Source of the DNA: an uncultured beta proteobacterium
GTDB taxonomy: Bacteria; Pseudomonadota; Gammaproteobacteria; Burkholderiales; Burkholderiaceae
Length of the DNA: 46,310 nt
Assembly (NCBI GenBank): GCA_903944725.1
Contig: CAJASX010000127.1
Coordinates: forward strand, 1 to 46,310
Reading direction: 5' to 3'
In this document: piece by piece, positions 9,700 to 20,005 of the stretch
Layout: every line of letters begins with the position of its first letter
Position numbering within the stretch: position 1 is the first letter of the stretch
The notes under the pieces: model-generated
Seen by the model: the letters and a program-made list of their open reading frames with translations, nothing else
The model's database searches: none
Told to the model about the DNA's origin: nothing
Program-made: the position numbers and the translations under genes

Positions 9700-11676
9700 A
9701 TGCCAACAGCAAAACTAACCCAAGATCTAAGACATGACTATTGGTATGGCGAACCACCTACAGATCATGCCCTTGGAACCCATTCTATTCTGCATGCTCT
9801 CGAGCTTGACGCTAACAGCTTAATTGCTGCGCAACATCTTAATAATCAGCAAAATAAAGATGCTTTAGTTAAGTTGCTTGGTACAGAGGCAGCCCAATTA
9901 TTATTAGGCTATCGCGGTTTACGCCAAGCCCAAGCAAAACTCATCGATAAAGAAGGTGTAGCTAGCGTTGCCGGGCAAGAAGAAATGCTGCGCAAAATGC
10001 TTTTAGCATTTGGTAGTGATTTGCGGGTCGTGCTGATTTATTTGGCCTCGCGTTTACAAAGTCTGCGTTGGATTAGCCAAGCTGCGATTTCAATGCCTAG
10101 CGCCTGGGGTCAAACGATTTTAGAAATTGATGCAAGTTTGGCGAATCGTTTAGGTATTTGGCAAATGAAATGGGAAATGGAGGATTTAGCTTTTCGTTTG
10201 GTATCACCTGCTGAGTACCGTGAGATTGCGAAGATGCTCGACGCCAAGCGAGTAGAACGCGAAAATTTAATTAAAAAAGTCATTACCGAATTGCAGACCG
10301 CATTAGCTAATGCACAAATTACGTGTGAAGTGCATGGGCGCCCTAAGCATATTTTTAGTATTTGGAAAAAAATGCAAGGCAAATCATTAGATTTTGCAAA
10401 TTTGTATGATGTTAGGGCATTTCGGGTAGTGGTTGAGGATATTAAGGACTGCTATACCGTTTTAGGTTTAGTTCATCAGCTTTGGCAACCGATTCCACGA
10501 GAATTTGATGACTATATTGCGCGACCAAAATTAAATGGTTACCAGTCTTTGCATACCGTAGTGATGAATGAGGCTGGGGTTGCTTTTGAAATTCAAATTC
10601 GTACCGAGGCGATGCATCAACAAGCTGAATTTGGCTTGGCTGCCCATTGGCGCTACAAAGAGGGGCTAGCAGCGGGTACCCAAAGTGCGGCGAGCGCCTA
10701 TGAACAACAAATTGCTTGGGCTAGGCAGCTAATTTCTTGGAAGGAAGACGCTTGGGAGCATTTAAAACATCATGAAATTGATGGGCATATTTATGTTTTA
10801 ACACCGCTTGGTAAAGTTATTGCCCTAGAAAAGGGTTCAACCCCAATTGATTTTGCTTATGCTGTACATACTGATCTTGGCCATCGCTGCAGGGGTGCGC
10901 ATGTGGATGGCGCAATGGTGCCTTTAGATACGCCGTTAGCAAACGGTCAAACCGTAGATGTTATTGCGGTAAAGCAAGGGGGCCCTTCGCGTGACTGGAT
11001 TAGCCCCGACCGCGCTTATTTACAGTCACACCGAGCGCGCGCAAAAGTACGTGCTTGGTTTAATGCTTTAGATGATGATTCTTTAGGTATTTTGAGTAAG
11101 CCTAATCTAGAAGTAAAGCCTAGCAAAAATTTAGAACCGATTGTGTTGTATGCCAGTACAAAAAAACCTCGTAGTAGTGGTGGTGATGTCTTAGTCGTAG
11201 GTATTGATTCTTTATTAACCCAATTAGCGCGTTGTTGCCGACCGGTACCGCCCGATGCGATTGTTGGGTTTGTAACTTTAGGACGCGGGGTCTCGATTCA
11301 TCGTCGTTCATGCAAAACCTTTTTGAAGCTCTTAGAGCGAGCCCCTGAGCGGGTGATGCAAACTGCTTGGAATGATGAGACTCAAGCTAAGCCGAGTAAA
11401 TCGCCAAGCACCCTTAAACCTAACAAGGCAAGTAAACAGCCTAGACTCTATCAGGCTGATCTTTCAGTAACAGCCTTAGATCGTCCTGAGCTATTGCGTG
11501 AATTATTTGAAATTATTACGCGTCAGGGTGTGCATGTGATTGATTTGCGTAAATCGTTTAAGCGTGGACAGGTGCAAATCCTATTTACTATTGAAATTAG
11601 TAACATCGAAGCCCTGCGTTTAGTGCAAAACGGCCTAGAGGACGTGACCGGAGTGCTACAGGTTCAAAGGCGGTGA
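9700..11676 (+). CDS. relA: (p)ppGpp synthetase RelA (synthetase-only)
   Basis: Makes (p)ppGpp from ATP and GTP or GDP when ribosomes stall on uncharged tRNA. In order: a degenerate HD hydrolase region (about 25-125) with no HD dyad where SpoT/Rel enzymes carry it; a synthetase domain (about 215-325) with the RelA-type acidic EFDD motif at 268-271, GYQSLHTVV and FEIQIRTEAMH; a TGS domain (362-424, HIYVLTPLGKVIALEKGSTP); a zinc-finger-like region with CC at 512-513; and an ACT/RRM domain (584-657). Both the EXDD motif and the lost HD residues predict no ppGpp hydrolysis, so a separate SpoT-type gene is expected elsewhere. GTG at 9697 precedes the preferred ATG at 9700. Confidence 0.96.
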   Translation: MPTAKLTQDLRHDYWYGEPPTDHALGTHSILHALELDANSLIAAQHLNNQQNKDALVKLLGTEAAQLLLGYRGLRQAQAKLIDKEGVASVAGQEEMLRKMLLAFGSDLRVVLIYLASRLQSLRWISQAAISMPSAWGQTILEIDASLANRLGIWQMKWEMEDLAFRLVSPAEYREIAKMLDAKRVERENLIKKVITELQTALANAQITCEVHGRPKHIFSIWKKMQGKSLDFANLYDVRAFRVVVEDIKDCYTVLGLVHQLWQPIPREFDDYIARPKLNGYQSLHTVVMNEAGVAFEIQIRTEAMHQQAEFGLAAHWRYKEGLAAGTQSAASAYEQQIAWARQLISWKEDAWEHLKHHEIDGHIYVLTPLGKVIALEKGSTPIDFAYAVHTDLGHRCRGAHVDGAMVPLDTPLANGQTVDVIAVKQGGPSRDWISPDRAYLQSHRARAKVRAWFNALDDDSLGILSKPNLEVKPSKNLEPIVLYASTKKPRSSGGDVLVVGIDSLLTQLARCCRPVPPDAIVGFVTLGRGVSIHRRSCKTFLKLLERAPERVMQTAWNDETQAKPSKSPSTLKPNKASKQPRLYQADLSVTALDRPELLRELFEIITRQGVHVIDLRKSFKRGQVQILFTIEISNIEALRLVQNGLEDVTGVLQVQRR

Positions 11677-11682
11677 TAAACT
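11674..11682 (+). promoter_or_regulatory. Extended -10 element for tRNA-Val
   Basis: TGA followed by TAAACT overlaps the relA stop codon and lies 12 bases before the mature tRNA-Val 5' end, leaving room for a short trailer cut by RNase P. The same TGA-plus-hexamer layout (TGATACAAT) precedes tRNA-Pro in this window. No clear -35 box is visible. Confidence 0.4.
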
Positions 11683-11694
11683 CACTACTTAAAT

Positions 11695-11771
11695 AGGCTC
11701 GTAGCTCAGCTGGTTAGAGCACCACCTTGACATGGTGGGGGTCGTTGGTTCGAGTCCAATCGAGCCTACCA
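11695..11771 (+). tRNA. tRNA-Val (GAC)
   Basis: A 77-base cloverleaf with the CCA end encoded. Acceptor arms AGGCTCG and CGAGCCT pair perfectly. The anticodon arm CCACC-TTGACAT-GGTGG places GAC at the anticodon, reading GUC and GUU valine codons. The T arm contains GGTTCGAGTCC. It sits between relA and thrS and is followed by a Rho-independent terminator. Confidence 0.97.
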
Positions 11772-11789
11772 ACGAATTGACCCAGCAGG

Positions 11790-11829
11790 GCGCGGTTTCG
11801 CAACAGTAAGCGAGTTACCGCGCTTTTTT
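11790..11829 (+). terminator. Rho-independent terminator after tRNA-Val
   Basis: GCGCGGT (11790-11796) pairs with ACCGCGC (11817-11823), and an inner TCGC/GCGA pair extends the hairpin. A run of six T follows at 11824-11829. It should end the relA/tRNA-Val transcript 34 bases before the thrS start, so thrS needs its own promoter or read-through; TAAAAT at 11840-11845 is a possible -10. Confidence 0.8.
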
Positions 11830-11862
11830 GTCGGTTAGCTAAAATTGTAAATGGGAGCAAGA

Positions 11863-13800
11863 ATGCTGGCAGTAGTCTTACCTGATGGTTCAAAGCGCGA
11901 GTTTGCGGCGCCAGTAACAGTTGCTGAGGTAGCCCAAAGTATCGGTAGTGGCCTCGCTAAAGCAGCCTTAGCGGGGGTGGTTGATGGGCGTTTAGTTGAT
12001 TTGAGTTTTACGCTAGATCACGACGTTCAATTAGCCATCATTACTGATAAAAGTCCTGAGGCCTTAGAAATTGTGCGCCATTCGACCGCACATTTATTAG
12101 CCTATGCCGTTAAAGAATTATTTCCCGCAGCGCAAGTAACCATTGGTCCTGTAATTGACAATGGGTTTTATTATGATTTTTCATTTCATCGGCCATTTAC
12201 CCCCGATGATTTAAGCGCAATTGAAAAGCGCATGCATGAATTGGCTAAAAAAAATGAGCCGGTAGTGCGGCGCGTGCTTCCTCGTGATCAAGCAATTCAA
12301 TACTTTAAAGAGCAACACGAACTCTATAAGGCTGAAATTATTGCTAGCATTCCAGCCGATCAAGATGTCTCGCTTTATAGTGAAGGCGGTTTTACCGATT
12401 TATGTCGCGGCCCCCATGTTCCGTCAACCAGTAAATTAAAAGTCTTTAAGTTGATGAAGGTTGCTGGTGCTTACTGGCGGGGCGATAGCAAGAATGAAAT
12501 GCTACAGCGAATTTATGGCACTGCTTGGTTAAAGCAAGAGGATCAAGATGCCTATTTACATATGCTGGCAGAAGCAGAAAAGCGCGATCATCGCCGCTTA
12601 GCTAAGCAACTTGACTTATTTCATTTCCAGGATGAAGCACCTGGCCTTGTATTTTGGCACCCTAAGGGTTGGTCAATTTGGCAAGAGCTTGAGCAATATA
12701 TGCGGCGTGTGTACCAACAAGAAGACTATCAGGAAGTAAAGGCACCACAAATATTAGATCGTTCTTTATGGGAAAAATCGGGCCATTGGGAAAACTATAA
12801 AGATAATATGTTTACTACTGATTCTGAAAATCGGGTGTATGCCTTAAAGCCGATGAATTGTCCAGGTCATGTACAAATTTTTAATTCTGCTTTGCACAGT
12901 TACCGCGAATTGCCTTTGCGATTTGGTGAGTTTGGGCAATGCCATCGTAATGAACCTTCTGGTGCACTTCATGGCCTGATGCGGGTGCGTGGATTTACGC
13001 AAGATGATGGCCATATTTTTTGCACCGAAGATCAAATTCAAAGCGAAGTGGCTACCTTTGATAAAGCGGTACGTGCGGTATATGCCGATTTTGGCTTTAC
13101 TGAAATTGCTGTGAAATTAGCTTTACGGCCGACAAAACGGGTGGGCAGTGATGCCATTTGGGATAAAGCAGAAAATGCCTTGCGGGGTGCCTTAAGTGAA
13201 TCCTTAGGTGCTTCTGGGCAGAGTTGGGAAGAGTTGCCAGGCGAAGGCGCCTTTTATGGTCCAAAAATTGAATATCACCTGAAAGATTCGATTGGCCGCT
13301 CTTGGCAGTGCGGCACGATGCAGGTTGATTTTTCAATGCCAGAGCGCCTTGGGGCTGAATATGTGGCCGAAGATAATAGCCGGCAAGTGCCAGTGATGTT
13401 GCATCGGGCTATTGTGGGTTCGTTAGAGCGCTTTATCGGAATTTTGATCGAAAACCATGCGGGGGCCATGCCAACTTGGCTAGCTCCTATCCAGGCAGTA
13501 GTACTCAATATTTCTGAAAATTCTGCTGCATATGCGCAACAAATTCAGCAAATCCTGAAAAAACAAGGGTTTAGGGCTGATGCAGATTTGCGAAATGAGA
13601 AAATTACCTATAAAATACGCGAGCATGCATTACAGAAAGTGCCTTATTTGCTCGTTGTTGGCGATAAAGAGCTTGAAAGTAATACAGTGGCCGTTCGTGC
13701 CCGTGGCGGAGTAGATTTAGGTGTAATGCCTTTAGATTTCTTCGTTGCCCGACTCCAGCAGGATCTTATCCAGAAAGTCGGTCCCGAGCTAGTTAGTTAG
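11863..13800 (+). CDS. thrS: Threonyl-tRNA synthetase
   Basis: Charges tRNA-Thr and edits mischarged Ser-tRNA-Thr. The protein (645 residues from this start) has an N-terminal TGS domain, the N2 editing domain with HSTAH (H73, H77) and the DLCRGPH cysteine motif, a class II catalytic core with [10 protein letters not shown] (zinc Cys), [20 protein letters not shown] and [10 protein letters not shown], and a C-terminal anticodon-binding domain. An in-frame ATG at 11851 exists, but GGGAG at 11853-11857 is well spaced for the ATG at 11863 (MLAVVLPDG), matching where homologues begin. infC follows after about 50 bases, the classic thrS-infC-rpmI-rplT order. Confidence 0.97.
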   Translation: MLAVVLPDGSKREFAAPVTVAEVAQSIGSGLAKAALAGVVDGRLVDLSFTLDHDVQLAIITDKSPEALEIVRHSTAHLLAYAVKELFPAAQVTIGPVIDNGFYYDFSFHRPFTPDDLSAIEKRMHELAKKNEPVVRRVLPRDQAIQYFKEQHELYKAEIIASIPADQDVSLYSEGGFTDLCRGPHVPSTSKLKVFKLMKVAGAYWRGDSKNEMLQRIYGTAWLKQEDQDAYLHMLAEAEKRDHRRLAKQLDLFHFQDEAPGLVFWHPKGWSIWQELEQYMRRVYQQEDYQEVKAPQILDRSLWEKSGHWENYKDNMFTTDSENRVYALKPMNCPGHVQIFNSALHSYRELPLRFGEFGQCHRNEPSGALHGLMRVRGFTQDDGHIFCTEDQIQSEVATFDKAVRAVYADFGFTEIAVKLALRPTKRVGSDAIWDKAENALRGALSESLGASGQSWEELPGEGAFYGPKIEYHLKDSIGRSWQCGTMQVDFSMPERLGAEYVAEDNSRQVPVMLHRAIVGSLERFIGILIENHAGAMPTWLAPIQAVVLNISENSAAYAQQIQQILKKQGFRADADLRNEKITYKIREHALQKVPYLLVVGDKELESNTVAVRARGGVDLGVMPLDFFVARLQQDLIQKVGPELVS

Positions 13801-13852
13801 GGCTTTGGGTGAATTTTGACGGTTTTTATTGTTTTTTATAAGGAATTAGAAG

Positions 13853-14374
13853 ATCGCTACTGATAAATTGCAGCGTATTAACGGAGAAATTACTGCTCCT
13901 GAAGTGCGCTTGATTGGGTCCGACGGTGAGGCCGTTGGTGTAGTTAAGTTGTTAGATGCCTTAAGGATGGCTGAGGAGCAAGAAACCGATTTGGTTGAAA
14001 TTGCACCCACTGCTTTGCCACCAGTAGCTCGCTTAATGGACTTCGGCAAGTTTAAGTATCAAGAAGCCAAGCGTCAGCATGAAGCTAAGCTGAAGCAAAA
14101 AGTGATTCAGGTCAAGGAAGTGAAATTTCGGCCTGGTACTGATGATGGTGATTATGGTGTGAAGTTGCGCAATTTAATTCGCTTCCTAGAAGATGGCGAT
14201 AAAACGAAAATTACGCTGCGGTTTCGTGGTCGGGAAATGGCCCATCAAGAAATCGGCGCAAGAATGCTGGATCGATTGAAGCTAGATCTTGAGCCTTTTG
14301 GTCAAGTTGAACAGTTTCCGAAAATGGAGGGTCGTCAGATGGTGATGGTCTTATCTCCAGCAAAAAAGAAATAA
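13853..14374 (+). CDS. infC: Translation initiation factor IF-3
   Basis: IF-3 binds the 30S subunit, rejects wrong start codons and keeps subunits apart. The conserved N-terminus ([21 protein letters not shown]) can only be reached from an ATC codon at 13853; the first conventional start in frame is a TTG at 13868, which would cut off conserved residues. AAGGA at 13840-13844 lies eight bases upstream. IF-3 discriminates against AUU/AUC-type starts, and the E. coli infC AUU start underlies its self-repression, so the same feedback is likely here. From ATC the protein has 173 residues: N-domain, basic linker ([18 protein letters not shown]) and C-domain. Confidence 0.95.
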   Translation: MATDKLQRINGEITAPEVRLIGSDGEAVGVVKLLDALRMAEEQETDLVEIAPTALPPVARLMDFGKFKYQEAKRQHEAKLKQKVIQVKEVKFRPGTDDGDYGVKLRNLIRFLEDGDKTKITLRFRGREMAHQEIGARMLDRLKLDLEPFGQVEQFPKMEGRQMVMVLSPAKKK

Positions 14375-14508
14375 TCCTGTGCTTTAAGGCGCATGACAAG
14401 AGCAGCTAAAGCTGTCAAGTAGTAAGTAGTTAGTAGTGTGAATCAAGGTACAGGAAGTGTAGCCGTCGGTTGCCACCTTAGATCACGAGAGAATGAAAGG
14501 GAGCAGTC
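14375..14508 (+). promoter_or_regulatory. Structured leader between infC and rpmI
   Basis: This 134-base gap is long for the operon. TCCTGT near its start is complementary to ACAGGA near 14451-14456, and AAGGT near 14447 is complementary to ACCTT near 14477, so several exclusive folds are possible. CAGC-TAAA-GCTG forms a small hairpin near 14404. In E. coli, L20 represses rpmI-rplT by binding a pseudoknot in this position; an equivalent here is plausible but unproven. GGGAG ahead of the rpmI ATG is the ribosome site. Confidence 0.35.
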
Positions 14509-14706
14509 ATGCCCAAGATGAAAACCAAGAGTAGCGCTAAAAAGCGCTTCACGGTGCGCGCCAGCGGATCGATTAAACGGGGACAGGCTTTCAAACGCCA
14601 TATCCTCACCAAAAAAACCACAAAAAATAAGCGTCAATTACGTGGCTCTACCGAAGTAGCTAAAGCAGATGTGAAGTCAATTCGCTCAATGCTGCCCTAC
14701 GCATAA
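14509..14706 (+). CDS. rpmI: Large ribosomal subunit protein bL35
   Basis: A 65-residue, very basic protein with the bL35 start [19 protein letters not shown], the central [17 protein letters not shown] and the usual C-terminal [11 protein letters not shown]. It binds 23S rRNA in the large subunit. A strong GGGAG ribosome site precedes the ATG. rplT begins 24 bases downstream, the standard pair. Confidence 0.97.
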   Translation: MPKMKTKSSAKKRFTVRASGSIKRGQAFKRHILTKKTTKNKRQLRGSTEVAKADVKSIRSMLPYA

Positions 14707-14730
14707 ACCCAGACTAGATAGGAGAATGTA

Positions 14731-15093
14731 ATGTCAAGAGTCAAACGTGGGGTTACCGCAAGAGCCCGTCATAAAAAAATTACTGATGCTGCTTCAGGTT
14801 ATCGGGGACGGCGTAACAACGTCTTTCGGGTGGCTAAAGAAGCAGTTATGCGCGCTGGCCAATACGCCTATCGTGATCGCCGCAACAAGAAGCGGGTATT
14901 CCGTGCTTTGTGGATTGCCCGAATCAATGCCGCTGTTCGCGAACATGATATGAGCTATAGTGTATTTATGAATGGCATGAAAAAAGCTCAGATCGAACTT
15001 GATCGTAAAGTGCTTTCAGATATGGCCATTATGGATAAAGAAGCTTTTGCTGCTTTGGTTACGCGGATTAAATCCACAGTAGCCATAGCTTAA
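14731..15093 (+). CDS. rplT: Large ribosomal subunit protein bL20
   Basis: A 120-residue basic protein needed early in 50S assembly. It has the bL20 signature [20 protein letters not shown], then [20 protein letters not shown] and [19 protein letters not shown], all strongly conserved. TAGGAGA precedes the ATG. In E. coli it also represses its own operon by binding the mRNA. pheS starts 24 bases after its stop, so the synthetase genes are likely read from the same transcript. Confidence 0.98.
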   Translation: MSRVKRGVTARARHKKITDAASGYRGRRNNVFRVAKEAVMRAGQYAYRDRRNKKRVFRALWIARINAAVREHDMSYSVFMNGMKKAQIELDRKVLSDMAIMDKEAFAALVTRIKSTVAIA

Positions 15094-15111
15094 TTTACTA
15101 TTCATAGCTGA

Positions 15112-16164
<1,053 letters not shown>

Positions 16165-16170
16165 TACAAT

Positions 16171-18705
16171 ATGCAATTTTCTGAATCGTGGCTTCGTCAA
16201 TATGTTAATCCGACACTCGATAGTGCTGGCTTAGCCCATGCTATGACCATGGCAGGTCTTGAGGTAGAAGACCAATATGCAGTAGCGCCACCATTTACTA
16301 AAGTAGTCGTTGCGCAAATTGTGTCAACTGAGCAGCATCCAGACGCTGATCGTTTGCGGGTTTGCAAAGTTAATGTTGGTACTGGTACAGAACTGACGAT
16401 TGTTTGTGGCGCACCTAATGCGCGAGCCGGTATTAAAATTCCCTGCGCCTTGGTTGGCGCCGTTTTACCTGCTATAGAGCTTGGCAGCAAACCGTTAATA
16501 ATTAAAATGGGTAAGCTGCGCGGGGTTGAAAGCCAAGGCATGCTGTGCTCGGGCCGAGAGTTGGGTTTAGGCGAAGATCAAGCTGGTATCTTTGAGTTAC
16601 CTGCTGATGCCCCGCTGGGCGAAGACCTTCGTACTTATCTTCATTTAGATGAGCAAATTTTTGTAGTAAAGCTAACCCCAAATAAAGCCGATTGTTTATC
16701 GGTAATGGGTATGGCGCGCGAAGTTGCAGCAATTACGCAGACCCCTTTGTGCCGTACGCCTATTAAGCCAGTAAGCGTAACTATTCCAGATCGTCTAAAC
16801 GTAGCTATTCTTGATAGTGATTTATGCGGTCGTTTTACAGGCCGAATTATCCGTGGCGTTAATACCCTAGCTGCCACTCCTGAATGGGTAGTGCAGCGCT
16901 TAAAGAGTGCAGGTCAGCGCAGTATTTCGCCGTTGGTCGATTTATCAAACTATGTGATGTTAGAGCTAGGCCAACCAACCCATGTCTTTGATTTAGATCG
17001 TTTAGCAGGCGACTTGACTGTGCGCTGGGCTGAGCCTGCCGAAAGCATTGAATTATTGAATGGTCAAACATTAACTCCAGTTGCCCTTGGCGCAGATTTA
17101 AGTGCACAGATCGTCAATGGTGTTGGGGTAGTAGCAGACGAAAAAGGCTTAGTGAGTTTAGCCGGAATTATGGGTGGTAATAGCTGTGCAGTAAGCGACC
17201 AAACCACTAACATCTATGTTGAGGCAGCTTTTTGGTGGCCCGCAGCGATTCAAGGCAGAGCGCGACGCTTTAATTTTACGACTGATGCTGGTCACCGCTT
17301 TGAACGCGGAGTTGATCCGCAAGCGACGGTTGATTGTTTAGAGTATTTATCGGTATTAATTACCGACGTTTGTGGTGGCCAAGCTGGACCAATTGATGAT
17401 CAAATTATTGCTTTACCTACCCGCAAACCCGTTACTTTGCGGTTGCAGCGGGCCATGCAAATCATTGGGATACCATTGACAGTTGAATTGATAAGCGCTT
17501 TATTTACGCGTCTAGGTTTTGACTTTACCGTGCTGACAGCTGCAAGCGAACCCAGTTTTGAGGTTACGCCGCCAAGTTATCGTTTTGATATAGAAATTGA
17601 AGAAGACTTAATTGAGGAGCTTGCTCGTCTTTATGGGTTTGAGCATATTCCTGATTTACCCCCGCGGGGTTTAATGGTGATGCCAGCCAACCCAGAAAAA
17701 CTGCAAAGCATTCATGCCTTGCGTCATCGTTTAGCGCAGCAGGGCTATCAAGAAGTAGTCAATTTTGGTTTTATTGAAACTGAGCTCGAAAAACAATTGG
17801 TGGTTAGTGATTTGGCAACTAGCAATGCAATTGCTGTGCTTAATCCTATTGCCGCCCAATACGCCGTTATGCGAAGTTCTTTATGGGGCGGTTTACTCAA
17901 TAATTTACGGGCTAATTTAAATCGTGGCGCTAATCGCATGCGCTTATTTGAAGTGGGGCGGGTTTTCATGCGGGCTAATGTCGCAGATGCGACCCGAGCA
18001 CAAATAAGCGATGATAGCGTTGCCGCTGCTGTAGCAGAAATTTGGCAACCATTTCGAGTGGCTGGTCTTACCTATGGTTTTTCTTGGCCAGAGCAGTGGG
18101 GTGCGGCCAATAAATTAGTTGATTTCTTTGATGTTAAAGCCGATCTTGAGGCAATTCTCATGCCCTTACAGATTAAAACCACTGCCGCATTGCATGCTGC
18201 TTTACATCCTGGGCGTTGCGCGCAAATTCAATTAGCTTTACCTACTGGCGATGTAAAAATTGGTTGGCTCGGTGAATTACATCCAGCGCTGCAGCAACAA
18301 TTGAACCTACCTTTAGCCCCTGTGATTTTTGAATTTGATTGGCAAGCGGTGAGCTTACTTGAGCTACCAAGTCCTGCTGTATTAAGCAAATTACCTGCAG
18401 TACAACGCGACTTAGCGATAGTAGTCAAGCATGACTTACCTGCTCAATTTGTATTAGATACAATGCTTGCAGCTAAACAAGCGTTTGTACAGAAAATTAC
18501 GCTCTTTGATGAGTTTCGTTCTAAGGCGATAAACGTTAATGGCAATGCTAATGTTAATAGTAGTATGGATGCCGAAGAAAAAAGTTTAGCATTTCGTATT
18601 ACGCTATTAAATCCAGATGAGACTCTGCATGATGAGCAGGTTGATACCGCAATAGCGGCTTTGCTAGCCAACTTAGAAAAAAAGTGTGGGGCTCGCTTGC
18701 GGTAG
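16171..18705 (+). CDS. pheT: Phenylalanyl-tRNA synthetase beta subunit
   Basis: Structural and editing subunit paired with PheS. The 844 residues contain an EMAP/OB-type tRNA-binding domain (about 40-150, with ADRLRVCKVNVG), the B3/B4 editing domain (about 210-380), the B5 domain (about 400-475), a core class II-like fold and a C-terminal ferredoxin-fold anticodon-binding domain (about 750-844, KLPAVQRDLAIVV). An Asn-rich stretch (NVNGNANVNSS, about 790-800) interrupts the loop before the SLAFRITL strand and is longer than I expect for the family. ihfA follows after 63 bases, as in many proteobacteria. Confidence 0.97.
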   Translation: MQFSESWLRQYVNPTLDSAGLAHAMTMAGLEVEDQYAVAPPFTKVVVAQIVSTEQHPDADRLRVCKVNVGTGTELTIVCGAPNARAGIKIPCALVGAVLPAIELGSKPLIIKMGKLRGVESQGMLCSGRELGLGEDQAGIFELPADAPLGEDLRTYLHLDEQIFVVKLTPNKADCLSVMGMAREVAAITQTPLCRTPIKPVSVTIPDRLNVAILDSDLCGRFTGRIIRGVNTLAATPEWVVQRLKSAGQRSISPLVDLSNYVMLELGQPTHVFDLDRLAGDLTVRWAEPAESIELLNGQTLTPVALGADLSAQIVNGVGVVADEKGLVSLAGIMGGNSCAVSDQTTNIYVEAAFWWPAAIQGRARRFNFTTDAGHRFERGVDPQATVDCLEYLSVLITDVCGGQAGPIDDQIIALPTRKPVTLRLQRAMQIIGIPLTVELISALFTRLGFDFTVLTAASEPSFEVTPPSYRFDIEIEEDLIEELARLYGFEHIPDLPPRGLMVMPANPEKLQSIHALRHRLAQQGYQEVVNFGFIETELEKQLVVSDLATSNAIAVLNPIAAQYAVMRSSLWGGLLNNLRANLNRGANRMRLFEVGRVFMRANVADATRAQISDDSVAAAVAEIWQPFRVAGLTYGFSWPEQWGAANKLVDFFDVKADLEAILMPLQIKTTAALHAALHPGRCAQIQLALPTGDVKIGWLGELHPALQQQLNLPLAPVIFEFDWQAVSLLELPSPAVLSKLPAVQRDLAIVVKHDLPAQFVLDTMLAAKQAFVQKITLFDEFRSKAINVNGNANVNSSMDAEEKSLAFRITLLNPDETLHDEQVDTAIAALLANLEKKCGARLR

Positions 18706-18768
18706 GTATATATTAGTATTAATTAATTAAAAATTGAATAACAATTCAAGGCTAAAAAGGCAATTTCA

Positions 18769-19101
18769 ATGATCCAAGCATCTCATTCCCACCTTACTGT
18801 AACTAAAAATGAGCTTTCTGAGGCTTTGTTTGATCAAGTTGGGCTTAATAAGCGTGAAGCTAAAGATATGATTGATGCTTTTTTTGATCAAATTGCTGAA
18901 TCTCTTGAAACTGGTATTGAAGTAAAAATTTCTGGTTTTGGAAATTTTCAGTTACGCAATAAATCTGCGCGACCCGGCCGTAACCCTAAAACTGGACAGA
19001 TGATTCCAATTGATGCGCGCCGAGTAGTCACCTTCCATGCTAGTCAAAAACTAAAAGACGCCGTAGAAACCCAAGCCAATTTAGCTCAAGCTCTAACTTA
19101 A
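18769..19101 (+). CDS. ihfA: Integration host factor subunit alpha
   Basis: Half of the IHF heterodimer, which bends DNA sharply at specific sites. The 110 residues show the HU/IHF fold: [24 protein letters not shown], a dimer core, [21 protein letters not shown] with the intercalating proline on the beta arm, and the closing helix. A short extra N-terminal stretch precedes [14 protein letters not shown] is the likely ribosome site. Placement directly after pheT and before a MerR gene is typical. Confidence 0.97.
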   Translation: MIQASHSHLTVTKNELSEALFDQVGLNKREAKDMIDAFFDQIAESLETGIEVKISGFGNFQLRNKSARPGRNPKTGQMIPIDARRVVTFHASQKLKDAVETQANLAQALT

Positions 19102-19136
19102 GCTACGCATGCTTATTTAATTTTTAGTTAAGTTTG

Positions 19137-19445
19137 ATGACTTTATTGCCGCCCATTCCCGCTAAACGCTATTTTACGATTGGTGAGGTAGCTGATTTAT
19201 GTGGGGTTAAATCGCATGTATTGCGTTATTGGGAACAGGAATTTGTGCAACTGCGTCCGCAAAAAAGGCGCGGTAATCGACGCTATTACCAACATCATGA
19301 AGTAATTTTAATCCGCAAAATTCGGTCTTTGCTATATGAGGAAGGTTTTACGATTGGCGGAGCTCGCAATCGCCTCGAAGAAGTGCGTGGTAGTTTAAAA
19401 CTACGCGAAGAATTAGAGGCAGTGGTTCGCCTCTTATCACTTTAG
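19137..19445 (+). CDS. MerR-family transcriptional regulator
   Basis: A short regulator (102 residues from the ATG; a TTG lies one codon earlier). It has the MerR winged HTH: RYFTIGEVADLCGVKSHVLRYWEQEF, then RRYYQHHEVILIRKIRSLLYEEGFTIGGARNRLEE. It ends soon after the coiled-coil start and lacks an effector domain with metal-binding cysteines, so it is not a metal sensor of the CueR/ZntR kind. The same small gene lies behind ihfA in many proteobacteria; its targets are not known to me. Confidence 0.9.
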   Translation: MTLLPPIPAKRYFTIGEVADLCGVKSHVLRYWEQEFVQLRPQKRRGNRRYYQHHEVILIRKIRSLLYEEGFTIGGARNRLEEVRGSLKLREELEAVVRLLSL

Positions 19446-19457
19446 AACGACAGCTAC

Positions 19458-19466
19458 TGATACAAT
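19458..19466 (+). promoter_or_regulatory. Extended -10 element for tRNA-Pro
   Basis: TGA followed by TACAAT (5 of 6 to consensus) ends 11 bases before the mature tRNA 5' end. The initiation point would fall about five bases ahead of the tRNA. No clear -35 is present. The layout matches the element before tRNA-Val. Confidence 0.5.
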
Positions 19467-19477
19467 TTTAGCTTCGT

Positions 19478-19554
<77 letters not shown>

Positions 19555-19588
19555 TTCTTAGTAGCTATTTACTTTTAATTTATTTTTT

Positions 19589-20005
19589 ATGTCTACTGCC
19601 TCACCAAGTTCAACTACTCAGCCCCGTGATTATTTTGGGCTTACGGTCCCTTTCCTCGATTTTATTGGTGTGATTCCTGAGTATGCAAAAGCAGGAAAAG
19701 CCCGCATTCGGGTCGATTTGCGCCCAGAATTACAAAATAGTTTTCAGGTTGCCCATGGTGGCCTAACAATGACATTGCTTGATTTTGCGATGGCCGCTGC
19801 AGCGAAAAGCATGCATCCACTGGCCCTAGGTATGATTACCATCGATATGACGGTTAGCTTTATGCGCCCCTCAACTGGCATTTTGGTGGTCGAAGGTAAA
19901 TTACTAAAAGCCGGCAAATCGGTGAATTATTGCGAGGCTGAGATGCTTAATGAGGCTGGTGAAGTTACGGCTAAGGCCTTGGGAAGCTTTATGTTGCGCC
20001 GTTAG
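19589..20005 (+). CDS. PaaI-like hotdog thioesterase
   Basis: A 138-residue single hotdog domain that should hydrolyse acyl-CoA thioesters. The catalytic-loop pattern is present: N50, then VAHGGLTMTLLD with His56-Gly57-Gly58 and Asp65, followed by the strands TIDMTVSFMRP and GILVVEGKLLKAG. The acyl substrate cannot be told from the sequence. No Shine-Dalgarno is seen ahead of the ATG, only a T-rich stretch. It stands alone between tRNA-Pro and the AT-rich region. Confidence 0.85.
   Translation: MSTASPSSTTQPRDYFGLTVPFLDFIGVIPEYAKAGKARIRVDLRPELQNSFQVAHGGLTMTLLDFAMAAAAKSMHPLALGMITIDMTVSFMRPSTGILVVEGKLLKAGKSVNYCEAEMLNEAGEVTAKALGSFMLRR

Noticed and set aside
11772..11862. T-box or threonine-specific attenuator for thrS
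   Set aside because: There is no leader peptide with Thr codons and no T-box sequence; the hairpin is explained as the tRNA-Val terminator.
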